Positions 9,539-18,496 of a DNA stretch of 64,000 bases are shown one piece after another. The position numbers and the translations under genes are program-made. How positions within the stretch are numbered: position 1 is the stretch's first letter; each line of letters opens with the position of its first letter. The DNA lies in the NCBI GenBank assembly GCA_024699225.1, contig JAILPZ010000009.1, positions 1-64,000 of the forward strand. Direction: 5' to 3'. The stretch comes from Sphaerochaetaceae bacterium. Its GTDB lineage: Bacteria; Spirochaetota; Spirochaetia; Sphaerochaetales; Sphaerochaetaceae. Under the pieces are notes generated by a model, which made no database searches, had not been told where the DNA came from, and was given only the letters and a program-made list of their open reading frames with translations.

Positions 9539-10309
9539 ATGATTTTGGGTATACCGTCATTGATAGAAATGAGGACAGTAAAGGAGCAGCTCAAATTTGC
9601 ACGTGAAAACGGTTTCAGCTTTTTTGAGATGAACCTTTCTTTTCCATGGTTTCAGTCAGACAAAATTGATGAAGATCTTATGGTAAAACTTGGCAAAGAG
9701 TACGCAGTAGGATATACCATTCACCTTCATGACCAGCTAAATCCCTTTGATTTCTCTCCGGAAATAAGGGAAGGAGGTATGAAAAGCATTGAGTATGCCA
9801 TTAACCTTGCTCAGAAAACAGGTGCAAAGCGTCTTACGCTTCATCTGCAGAACGGAATGTATTCTTCTGTAGCCGGGAAAAAGATCTATGCCTATGAAGT
9901 ATGTCTTGATGAGTACCTTTCCCATGTTGAAACCATGGCTTCTCTGGTCTCCTCAAGACTTTCAGGGTCTGATATCTTCTTCTGTATAGAAAACACATCA
10001 GGCTTCAGGTCTTACCACAAGAAAGCCATTGAGCAGATGCTGAGCCATAACAACTTCGGGCTGACCTTTGACGTAGGCCATAATTTCAAGGCATCAGAGG
10101 ATGATGAGGCCTTTATCATGTCTCACAGGGACAAAATCAGGCACTTTCACATTCATGATGTAACGGAGAAGGCAAATCATGTTGCACTCGGAACAGGACT
10201 TCTTGATATCAAAAAATACATGAATCTTGTGAAGGAGCTTAACTGCCCTGCCGTTATAGAGGTTAAGGAATCGTCGGCTCTTAAAGAAAGTCTGAAATAT
10301 CTGAAATAA
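9539..10309 (+). CDS. Sugar phosphate isomerase/epimerase, xylose isomerase-like TIM barrel
   Basis: AP_endonuc_2 pattern (IENT, FDVGHNF, HIHDV, IEVK). Confidence 0.8.
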   Translation: MILGIPSLIEMRTVKEQLKFARENGFSFFEMNLSFPWFQSDKIDEDLMVKLGKEYAVGYTIHLHDQLNPFDFSPEIREGGMKSIEYAINLAQKTGAKRLTLHLQNGMYSSVAGKKIYAYEVCLDEYLSHVETMASLVSSRLSGSDIFFCIENTSGFRSYHKKAIEQMLSHNNFGLTFDVGHNFKASEDDEAFIMSHRDKIRHFHIHDVTEKANHVALGTGLLDIKKYMNLVKELNCPAVIEVKESSALKESLKYLK

Positions 10310-10313
10310 GACA

Positions 10314-10343
10314 AAGCAAGCTGCCCGAAAAGGCAGCTTGCTT
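10314..10343. terminator. Bidirectional intrinsic terminator between convergent genes
   Basis: AAGCAAGCTGCC-CGAAAA-GGCAGCTTGCTT 12-bp perfect stem. Confidence 0.8.
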
Positions 10344-10364
10344 CTATTTTGAGCTAATTAATAA

Positions 10365-11558
10365 TTATTTGCTTGTGTAGTTGTCAAAGTAACCCTGAAT
10401 AAGAATTACAGGTGTTCCCTTGTCTCCGCTACCACTTGTAAGGTCACTAAGTGATCCAAGAAGATCTGTAAGCTGTCTCGGAGTTGTTCCTTCACTTGCC
10501 ATCTGGCCCTTGAGGTCTCCGTCCTTAGCCTTGATACTCTCTTCTACAGCCTTTCTGAGCTCTTCACCCTTAAGGTTCTTGTAGTCGTTATCTGCAAGAT
10601 ACTTAAGCTTTAGCTCATTAGGTGTTCCAACAAGACCTGCTGTGTGTGCAGGTGATACTACAGGGTCAGCCAGCTCCCAGATTTTTCCAACAGGATCCTT
10701 GAAGGCACCGTCTCCGTAGACCATAACTTCAACAGTCTTTCCTGTTCTCTTAAGCATTTCCTTCTGGATATCCTCAACAAGACCCTGACAGTCTCTCGGG
10801 AAGAGCTTAACAGTATCCTCTCTTGCCTTGTTTGATCCGAGAAGACCGTACTTTTCATTACAGCCGCTTCCGTTTAAAGGAGAAGAAAGAATATCATCCA
10901 TACCAAGAACAACCCTGGCTCCTGCCTTCTTAAGCAGTTCCTTTGTTCTGAATCTTGTGTGAATGTCACAGGCAATCACTGTATCTGTATAATCAAGAAT
11001 ACTCTTCGGATTATTTGCAAAAATAACCTCGCACTCTGCTCCGCTTTCCTTAATCAGGGATGAGTAATACTCAACATAATCAACACCTGTGAACTGGTGT
11101 TTGTAAACACCGAAAATCTCACGGTACTGAGCAAGACTTAATACATCTGAGTAAGGGTTAACATTGCTGTCGTATAGCTTCTCAACATCCAGAATTGAGT
11201 TTCCAACCTCGTCTGTAGGATAGCTGAGCATAAGAACAATCTTCTTAGCTCCCTTAGCAATTCCCCTTAAGCAGATTGCAAAACGGTTTCTGGAAAGGAT
11301 AGGAAACAGTACTCCTACAGTATTTCCGCCGGTCTTAGCCTTTACGTCCTGTGCAATATCATCAACTGAGGCATAGTTTCCCTGAGCACGGGCAACAATT
11401 GATTCTGTGATGGCTATTACATCCTTGTCATGAATCTCAAGCTTTGCAGATGCAGCAGCGTCAAGGACGCTGTCAGATACAATCTTACAAAGATCATCAC
11501 CCTGTCTTATAACAGGGCACCTTACACCGAATGAGGCAGTTCCAATCATTCTGTTCAT
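10365..11558 (-). CDS. Coenzyme F420-0:L-glutamate ligase (CofE)-like family protein
   Basis: N-terminal domain with ITESIVARAQGNY and later NPKSILDYTDTVIACDIHTR / VYGDGAFKDPVG motifs of CofE-like proteins. Confidence 0.65.
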   Translation of the reverse strand: MNRMIGTASFGVRCPVIRQGDDLCKIVSDSVLDAAASAKLEIHDKDVIAITESIVARAQGNYASVDDIAQDVKAKTGGNTVGVLFPILSRNRFAICLRGIAKGAKKIVLMLSYPTDEVGNSILDVEKLYDSNVNPYSDVLSLAQYREIFGVYKHQFTGVDYVEYYSSLIKESGAECEVIFANNPKSILDYTDTVIACDIHTRFRTKELLKKAGARVVLGMDDILSSPLNGSGCNEKYGLLGSNKAREDTVKLFPRDCQGLVEDIQKEMLKRTGKTVEVMVYGDGAFKDPVGKIWELADPVVSPAHTAGLVGTPNELKLKYLADNDYKNLKGEELRKAVEESIKAKDGDLKGQMASEGTTPRQLTDLLGSLSDLTSGSGDKGTPVILIQGYFDNYTSK

Positions 11559-11561
11559 TTT

Positions 11562-12095
11562 TTATTCTCCTAATTCAGCAATATACGGTAAGGTTCTGTA
11601 CTTTTCCGCATAGTCCAGACCGTAACCGACAACCCAGACATCCGGAATCTCAAAGCCAAGATAGTCAATGCTTACGGGGTATGTGCGGTTAGTTTTCTTT
11701 CTGACAAGAACAGTAGTCTTTACAGACTTTGTATATCTTGATTTGAAATTCTTGATAAGGTAGTCGAGGGTATGTCCTGAATCCAGAATATCCTCAACAA
11801 TAAGAACATCTCTGTCCTGCTGGTTTTCCCTGCAGTCCATGATTATTCTGACGTTTCCAGATGCCTTTGTAGCATCTGAAGAGTGGCTGTAGCTTGAAAC
11901 AGCCATAAAATCTACTACGTGCGGGATGGTAAGATAGCGGCAAAGATCTGCCATGTAGATGAAAGAACCCTTAAGGATTCCAACCAGAACCAACGGCTCC
12001 TTAATATCTTTGTAGTCGTTGTTAATCTGTTCAGCCAGTTCACGAACTCTGGCCTGAATCTCATCTGCATTCAGAAGTGTACGCTTTAATTCCAT
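11562..12095 (-). CDS. hpt: Hypoxanthine phosphoribosyltransferase
   Basis: PRPP motif VLIVEDILDSGHTL, LKGSFIYMADL. Confidence 0.92.
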   Translation of the reverse strand: MELKRTLLNADEIQARVRELAEQINNDYKDIKEPLVLVGILKGSFIYMADLCRYLTIPHVVDFMAVSSYSHSSDATKASGNVRIIMDCRENQQDRDVLIVEDILDSGHTLDYLIKNFKSRYTKSVKTTVLVRKKTNRTYPVSIDYLGFEIPDVWVVGYGLDYAEKYRTLPYIAELGE

Positions 12096-12532
12096 AGAAC
12101 CTCCAGTTCTGTAATAGTTAAGTTCTCATCAACAACTACTCTGACTGAGAATGTTGCAGCAGGAGAACTTTCCCAGGATCTTCCATAGTTGAATACAAGG
12201 GTTGCTTCCCCGGCTTTTATAGTTTTGAAACTAAACTCATAAGTACCGCCGGCACCTACAAGACCACTTGTATTGTCGGCTTCATATTCACTTGAAACGA
12301 CCTTAATAACATCTGTTCCTTTGACAGTCCATTCATAGCCGGTGGTAGGATTGCCGTCAACCTTGACGGTAAGATTGCCACCGATAGAGTGAGCATACAT
12401 TGGAATTTCAGAATTAGTGATTGTAAAACTTGTGTTTCTTGAAGCAACTCCGGGAGCCGGGTTTTCAACAGAAGCACAGGAAACTGCAATAATCAAAACA
12501 ATAGAAAAAATGATAAATAATGTTTTTTTCAT
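12086..12532 (-). CDS. Chagasin-like (I42) protease inhibitor, secreted/lipoprotein
   Basis: Signal MKKTLFIIFSIVLIIAVSCAS; NPTTGYEW, GAGGTYEFSFKTIKAGEATLVFNYGRSWE. Confidence 0.75.
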   Translation of the reverse strand: MKKTLFIIFSIVLIIAVSCASVENPAPGVASRNTSFTITNSEIPMYAHSIGGNLTVKVDGNPTTGYEWTVKGTDVIKVVSSEYEADNTSGLVGAGGTYEFSFKTIKAGEATLVFNYGRSWESSPAATFSVRVVVDENLTITELEVLWN

Positions 12533-12638
12533 ACCTAAGCTATAGCACAATAAAGCTTTCAAATTCAATCAGATTAGAGTAATTCTTCATATTTTTCATG
12601 TTTAACATATGTGTTTGGTATGACTATAATAAGGACAT

Positions 12639-13580
12639 ATGAATGACAAGAAAGAATATGACGTCATATGTATAGGAATGGCCCTTGTTGACTCCATAAT
12701 AAAGGGCTTTGACAGCACCCCCGTATCAGAGTCAGGGTTCAGAGCCGCATCCTCAACTCTCGCTGCAGGAGGAGAAGCTGTTAATGAGGCAGTCACTGCT
12801 TCAAAACTCGGCCTTAAGACCTCCATCATGTGTGCACTTGGCCATGATATGGCAGGCTCTCTTGTTGAATCTTTTATCTCCGGCAACGGCGTGGACACAT
12901 CCCTTATTCTTCATCCTCAGGAGCACTCCACTCCGGTAACAACCATGTTTGTAAATGATGATGGAAGCAGAAAGTCAGTTACAAACAGATCTCACGCCTT
13001 TAACTTCAGACCGGAGGAACACACTGATAAGATTAAATACGCAAGAGCCGTTATTCTGGGCTCTCTTTTCAGAGCGCCTTTTGACAACCTAACATCAGTA
13101 AAAGAGGTAGTTGAGTGCGCCCACAGAAACAACACCCTTATTGTTGCAGATACAAAACTTCCCAACTTCAACTTCATGGGCCTTGAAGATGTAAAAGAGG
13201 TTCTTCCCCTTATTGACTTCATAACACCTAATGAGGATGAGGGACGGTATTTCACAGGGAAGAACACTGCAGAGGAAATGGCACAAGTGTTTCTCTCCTA
13301 CGGCGTAAAAAACGTGATAATAAAGCTTGGAAGCAAAGGCTGTTATTATAGCAGCTCCTCAACATCCTTCTCCCTGCCTTCCCTTAATATAAAGGCAGTA
13401 GATGCAACAGGAGCCGGAGACAACTTTGTAGCGGGCCTTGTATCGGAACTGCTTAAAGGTTCTGACATACACAAGGCTGTGGAATTTGCAAATGCATGCG
13501 GAGCTCTGTGCTGTACAAAGGTCGGAGCATGTACCGCACTGAAAAACAGGGACCAGGTATTATCCCTTATGGAGGCATAA
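12639..13580 (+). CDS. PfkB-family carbohydrate kinase
   Basis: VDATGAGDNFVAG signature; GGEAVNEAVTASKLG. Confidence 0.9.
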   Translation: MNDKKEYDVICIGMALVDSIIKGFDSTPVSESGFRAASSTLAAGGEAVNEAVTASKLGLKTSIMCALGHDMAGSLVESFISGNGVDTSLILHPQEHSTPVTTMFVNDDGSRKSVTNRSHAFNFRPEEHTDKIKYARAVILGSLFRAPFDNLTSVKEVVECAHRNNTLIVADTKLPNFNFMGLEDVKEVLPLIDFITPNEDEGRYFTGKNTAEEMAQVFLSYGVKNVIIKLGSKGCYYSSSSTSFSLPSLNIKAVDATGAGDNFVAGLVSELLKGSDIHKAVEFANACGALCCTKVGACTALKNRDQVLSLMEA

Positions 13581-14582
13581 ATGCTTGTTTCTTTTAATGA
13601 ACTGAAGAAAACACTGTATGAAAAACTGCTTAAGCTGGGTGCTAATGAAGGGATAGCAGAAAAAGCCTCTCAGATTATTGCTGAAAATGACCTGGACGGT
13701 GTAAGCAGCCACGGAACTGCACGCTTTAAGCGCATAGCTGACATGGTCAAATGCGGCACTCTTATTATAAACAACACTGCAACCCCTGTTTCTTCCAAAG
13801 GCGCTATGGAGGTCTGGGACGGAAAACTGGGCCTTGGTGTAATAAATGCTTCTATCTGTATGGACAGAGCCATGGCACTCGCCGAAAAAAACGGTATAGG
13901 CTGCGTTGCCCTGAGAAATACAAATCACTGGCTCAGGGGTGCAAGTTACGGCATACAGGCTGCAAAAAAAGGTTATGTTGCTCTTTGCTGGACAAATACC
14001 ACACCAAACATGCCGGCATGGGGAACAAAGGAGCAGTGTCTCGGAAACAACCCTCTTATCTTTGCAGCTCCCTATAAAGATTCATATATAGTTATGGACG
14101 GAGCCCTGGCCCAGTATTCTTACGGAGCACTTGGAAAGGCGGCTTCAGAAGGAAGAACCCTTCCATACCCCGGCGGTTATGATTCTGAAGGGAAGCTCTC
14201 ATGTAACCCCGCAGAAATTTCAAAAACACGAAGGGTACTTCCCATAGGATTCTGGAAAGGCTCTGGCATATCACTGCTTCTGGATATAATTGTATCCGGC
14301 CTGTCAAACGGCCTGTGCGTCCCGGAGATAGGTAAACTCGGGAGCAAGACCACAGATGAAAGAATGCTCTGTCAGATGTTTATAGCCATAAAACCTGAAA
14401 ATGCCCGGGCCATGGATATAAAGACAGAGGCGATAATAGAGGCAGTTAAACATGCTGAAGCTGTTGATTCTGAAACAAAAATAAGAATACCGGGCGAAGG
14501 TTCTCTCTCAAAAAGAGAAAAGAATCTCAGAGACGGAATTACAGTAGATGATGGTATCTGGCAGACAATTGTCAGCGTATAA
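13581..14582 (+). CDS. Malate/L-lactate dehydrogenase (YlbC/DlgD) family oxidoreductase
   Basis: DGVSSHGTARF, NTNHWLRGASYGIQAAKKGYVALCWTNTTPN motifs. Confidence 0.85.
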   Translation: MLVSFNELKKTLYEKLLKLGANEGIAEKASQIIAENDLDGVSSHGTARFKRIADMVKCGTLIINNTATPVSSKGAMEVWDGKLGLGVINASICMDRAMALAEKNGIGCVALRNTNHWLRGASYGIQAAKKGYVALCWTNTTPNMPAWGTKEQCLGNNPLIFAAPYKDSYIVMDGALAQYSYGALGKAASEGRTLPYPGGYDSEGKLSCNPAEISKTRRVLPIGFWKGSGISLLLDIIVSGLSNGLCVPEIGKLGSKTTDERMLCQMFIAIKPENARAMDIKTEAIIEAVKHAEAVDSETKIRIPGEGSLSKREKNLRDGITVDDGIWQTIVSV

Positions 14583-14603
14583 TCTGAATAAAGGAGAAAC
14601 CTC

Positions 14604-15107
14604 ATGAAGAAAGTTTTGTCTGTATTACTTGTTTTCTTTTTAGCTCTTACCGTTATTTTTGCTGCAAATATATCTGAAAAACAGGCAAAAAAGACTGCAC
14701 TGGAAAATGCCGGAGTAAAAGAGAAAGAGTGCACATACGTATATGTTGAAAAGGACTACGATAATGGACGTCTTGTCTATGAGGTGAGCTTTTACAGCAA
14801 CCACACCGAGTATGATTATGATATTGACGGTGCAAGCGGAACAATTCTTTCAGTAGAAAAAGAATACAAGGGAACAAACGCAGCAGTTACGACAGTTGAA
14901 AGCGGACCGGTTCATGGTCAGGATGCCCTGCACATTGCATTAAACCATGCAAAAGTTACAGAAGAGCAGATATCAAAAACAAAGATCAAGAGTGACACTG
15001 ATGATGGAAGGCACATCTATGAAATATCATTTAGAGTCGGAAAAACAGAGTACGAATATGATATAGATGCCCAGACAGGAACTATACTTGAATTTGATAT
15101 AGACTGA
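14604..15107 (+). CDS. Secreted protein with two PepSY-like repeats
   Basis: Signal peptide; YEVSFYSNHTEYDYDIDGASGTILSVE and YEISFRVGKTEYEYDIDAQTGTILEFD. Confidence 0.85.
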   Translation: MKKVLSVLLVFFLALTVIFAANISEKQAKKTALENAGVKEKECTYVYVEKDYDNGRLVYEVSFYSNHTEYDYDIDGASGTILSVEKEYKGTNAAVTTVESGPVHGQDALHIALNHAKVTEEQISKTKIKSDTDDGRHIYEISFRVGKTEYEYDIDAQTGTILEFDID

Positions 15108-15146
15108 GTAAAACTTAAAACCACATCTTCTTCACTTTCACAACTC

Positions 15147-15180
15147 AAAAAAAAGCTGTGGCACAAATGCACCACAGCCA
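15147..15180 (-). terminator. Intrinsic terminator downstream of glgC
   Basis: GCTGTGG...CCACAGC stem with T-tract on minus strand. Confidence 0.7.
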
Positions 15181-15204
15181 AAATTATTACCAAAAACAAT
15201 TGAA

Positions 15205-16497
15205 TCAGAGAATAGTTCCGTTAGGGATAACCTGATTCTTGTTAATAACGATAATTCCATCATGGATTGAGTATGCCTCAGTATCACAGTCAGGACGGGG
15301 AATATCATCAATACCTATACGGCAGCCCTCACCTATTCTTGCATTCATATCAATGATTGCACGCTTGATGATTGATCCCTTGCCAATACCCATGTTAGGA
15401 ATTCCCTTTCTTGCATTCTCATCCCTTTCCTCGGGTGTCTCGTAGTGAGTTGAACCCATTACGTATACACCGTCAAGAGAAGCACCGCTTTCAATAATTG
15501 TACGAACACCGATAATTGAGTTAACAATATAGGCGTTTGTAATAATTGAACCTTCAGATGTCAGAGAACTTGAGATGTTACAGAAGTTAATCTTTGAAGC
15601 AGGAAGGAATCTTCTATGTGTGTAAATCGGCATTTCCTCATCATAGAAGTTAAATCTCGGCTGAACCTTGGCCAGGTCTACGTTTGTATCGTAGAAGGCC
15701 TTGATTGTTCCAATATCCTCCCAGAAGTCATCAAACAGATAGGAAGCGAGCTTGTTGGTCTTAAGCAGGCCTGGAATAATCTCCTTACCAAAGTCTGTCT
15801 CTGTTCCTTCAAGAGCCTTTTCCATAACGTCTGCAGAGAAAATATAAATACCCATTGAAGCAAGGTATTCATTACTTGCATCTGCCTTCTTGTTCAGTGC
15901 GCTCTCAAGATAATCCGGGTTAACCTTGTACTCAGAAATATCAAGATCCGGAGCAGGCTTCTCGTAGAACTTTGTAATCATACCCTTCTTGTCTGTTGCC
16001 ATAATACCAAGACCTGTAGCCTCAGCTCTTGAAATTGGTTTTGCAGCAATAGTAAGATCGGCGCCTGATTCCTTATGACGCTTGAGCATCTCTCTGAAGT
16101 CCATTCTGTAAAGCTGGTCACCTGAAAGAATTACATAGTAGTCAGCCTTCTGGTCACGGAAGTGCTTGAGGTTCTTTCTTACAGCGTCAGCTGTTCCCTG
16201 ATACCAGGACTCGCTGCTGTATGTCTGCTCTGCTGAAAGAATTTCAACAAATCCGTTGCTGAACTGGTCAAAGTTGTAACTTGATGTTACATGGTTGTGC
16301 AGGGAGGCAGAATTGAACTGAGTAAGAAGATAAATCTTCATCATTCCACTGTTGATACAGTTTGAGATAGGAATATCAACAAGCCTGTACTTACCTGCAA
16401 GAGGAACAGCCGGCTTTGATCTGTCCTTTGTCAATGGGTATAATCTGGTACCCTTACCACCTCCGAGAATGATAGCAAGAACTTTGTCTTTCTTCAT
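15205..16497 (-). CDS. glgC: Glucose-1-phosphate adenylyltransferase
   Basis: ILGGGKGTRLYPLTKDRSKPAVPLAGKYRLVDIPISNCINSG. Confidence 0.96.
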   Translation of the reverse strand: MKKDKVLAIILGGGKGTRLYPLTKDRSKPAVPLAGKYRLVDIPISNCINSGMMKIYLLTQFNSASLHNHVTSSYNFDQFSNGFVEILSAEQTYSSESWYQGTADAVRKNLKHFRDQKADYYVILSGDQLYRMDFREMLKRHKESGADLTIAAKPISRAEATGLGIMATDKKGMITKFYEKPAPDLDISEYKVNPDYLESALNKKADASNEYLASMGIYIFSADVMEKALEGTETDFGKEIIPGLLKTNKLASYLFDDFWEDIGTIKAFYDTNVDLAKVQPRFNFYDEEMPIYTHRRFLPASKINFCNISSSLTSEGSIITNAYIVNSIIGVRTIIESGASLDGVYVMGSTHYETPEERDENARKGIPNMGIGKGSIIKRAIIDMNARIGEGCRIGIDDIPRPDCDTEAYSIHDGIIVINKNQVIPNGTIL

Positions 16498-17933
16498 TTC
16501 CTACCTCCTTTCTTATTACCTTTTGTTATTTTTTCATAAACCTTAATATATTCGGCAGCTGATGCAGACCATGAGAAATCCTGCTTCATGGCTCTGTTTA
16601 CAACATTCTTGAAGTTGTCCCTGTGATAGAGCTCAACTGCCCTCTTAACATGTTTGACTATCTCATCTGAATTAAGATCTTCAAACACCAGACCTGTTCC
16701 GTCATCCGGTCTCTCATCCAGATCTATTACTGTATCAGCCAGACCACCTGTCTTACGGACAATAGGAATGGTTCCGTATCTCAGTGAATAAAGCTGGTTC
16801 AGTCCGCACGGTTCGTAACGGCTCGGCATGAGGAAGAAGTCTGCACCGGCTTCCACCATATGAGCAGCTTTGTTACTGAACAGGATGTTAACTGAAAGAT
16901 TTTCATTTCTTGAAGCTATCTCCTGAAGCTCCCTTTCTATCCTGCTGTCACCGGTACCGATTATTACAAACTGGATTTTCATGGTCCTGAGCATGGTTTC
17001 AAGACATGGAATTACAGCATCAAAACCCTTCTGTGAAGCTAAGCGGCTAATCATGGCAAAAAGAGGTACATTTGCAGATCTGGGGAGATTAAACTCCTTC
17101 TGAACTGCAGCCTTTACATCAGCTTTATTTGCCGGTTTTGCAGCTGAGAAATGAAATGGAATATTCGGGTCATTCAGAGGATCCCAGTCCTTCACATCTA
17201 TTCCGTTTACTATTCCCTTGAGCTTGCTCTTTCTCTTTCTGAGAAGATCATCAAGACCGCAGCCCTGCTCTTCACCCTGAATTTCCTTAGCGTATGTAGG
17301 ACTTACGGTTGTAATAAAATCACTGAAGGCTACGCCTGCCTTGAGCATGTTAACCTGACCGTCTCTGAAAAGAAGCTCATGAGGCTTTTCATTACTCATA
17401 AGATAATCCATTCTCTGGAAAGTTCCCTGGTAGGCCAGATTATGGATGGTAAAGACTGTCTTGGTATCCTTGTAGTACGGACTGTTCTTTTCCTTCAGAA
17501 AGTAAGGAAGAAGACCTGCAGTCCAGTCATGGCAGTGAATTACATCCGGCTTCCATTTAATTGCCGGACAAAGTTCCAGAGCTACCTTACAGAGAACTGA
17601 GAATCTGTCAAAATTATCTGCATACGGTTCAAAACTTGTATTACCGTAAATACCCTTTCTATCACAAAAATACGGATGACAGACAAAGTAATACTTTACC
17701 TTGTTAACTGTCTTAAGCCTTATCTCGACTTCCTCAACAGAGGAAAGCATTTTCACTGAGACCTTACATACTGCTTTGCCGGCATCCTCCACGGCAGTGT
17801 TATACGCAGGCACAATAATCCTGCAGTCCTGCCCCTTTGCATTAAGAGCAATCGGGAGTGAACCGACAACATCAGCCAACCCACCCGATTTTGAAAATGG
17901 GACGGCTTCACTTGTTACCATTAAAATATTCAT
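16494..17933 (-). CDS. glgA: Glycogen synthase
   Basis: MNILMVTSEAVPFSKSGGLADVVGSLP; ATGA overlap with glgC. Confidence 0.96.
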   Translation of the reverse strand: MNILMVTSEAVPFSKSGGLADVVGSLPIALNAKGQDCRIIVPAYNTAVEDAGKAVCKVSVKMLSSVEEVEIRLKTVNKVKYYFVCHPYFCDRKGIYGNTSFEPYADNFDRFSVLCKVALELCPAIKWKPDVIHCHDWTAGLLPYFLKEKNSPYYKDTKTVFTIHNLAYQGTFQRMDYLMSNEKPHELLFRDGQVNMLKAGVAFSDFITTVSPTYAKEIQGEEQGCGLDDLLRKRKSKLKGIVNGIDVKDWDPLNDPNIPFHFSAAKPANKADVKAAVQKEFNLPRSANVPLFAMISRLASQKGFDAVIPCLETMLRTMKIQFVIIGTGDSRIERELQEIASRNENLSVNILFSNKAAHMVEAGADFFLMPSRYEPCGLNQLYSLRYGTIPIVRKTGGLADTVIDLDERPDDGTGLVFEDLNSDEIVKHVKRAVELYHRDNFKNVVNRAMKQDFSWSASAAEYIKVYEKITKGNKKGGRK

Positions 17934-17979
17934 ATTTAAATTATGAATCAGATTTCAGAAATAACAAGGAAAAAAGTTA

Positions 17980-18366
17980 TCAGATGAGCACAATTGAGGG
18001 AAAAAGAAGGTGAATTGAGGCAACAGCAAAGCTTATATAACCCAGTACTATCCCCTTCTGACCGTCCTCACCGTACCCGTCAACCTTGTCCAGAGGATTA
18101 AGAACCTGGTAGAGAACAAGAGCCAGAACTGTAAGAGCGGGAATTAAATCTCCGAGAAATGCAGGGCCCGGATCGAGGGGCATGAAGCACAGTCCAAGAA
18201 CAATTATTACCCCCAGAACAAGGGAAATAATTCTGTTTCTGCTGCTGTTTTCAAATATATTTCTTATGTTTATGAGAATCAGAACCTTGGTTCCGTACCT
18301 GTAGCTTAAAAGGACTGCGGTCCAGACAAACAGATACAACTCACTTAAAAGATAAAACTGTGCCAT
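17980..18366 (-). CDS. Hypothetical small membrane protein
   Basis: Four predicted hydrophobic segments; likely start MAQFYLLSELY. Confidence 0.5.
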   Translation of the reverse strand: MAQFYLLSELYLFVWTAVLLSYRYGTKVLILINIRNIFENSSRNRIISLVLGVIIVLGLCFMPLDPGPAFLGDLIPALTVLALVLYQVLNPLDKVDGYGEDGQKGIVLGYISFAVASIHLLFPSIVLI

Positions 18367-18375
18367 AGTGCGATT

Positions 18376-18404
18376 ATAGCACAGATTGACACTACTCAGA
18401 CAAG
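18376..18404 (+). promoter_or_regulatory. Promoter for thi riboswitch operon
   Basis: TTGACA, 17-nt spacer, TAACAT; start of transcription predicted just before the aptamer. Confidence 0.6.
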
Positions 18405-18420
18405 CGTCTAACATGAATAT

Positions 18421-18493
18421 GTCCAGGGGTGGAGACAGAGTCTCCTGAGATCAAACCCTCGAACCTGATACGGATAATACCGGCGGAGGAAGG
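18421..18493 (+). promoter_or_regulatory. TPP riboswitch (THI element)
   Basis: CAGGGGTGG...CTGAGATCAAACCCTCGAACCTGATACGGATAATACCGGCGGAGGAAGGC matches the thi-box consensus (CUGAGA / ACCCUxxGAACCUGAUxxGGAUAAUxCC). Confidence 0.92.
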
Positions 18494-18496
18494 CAC

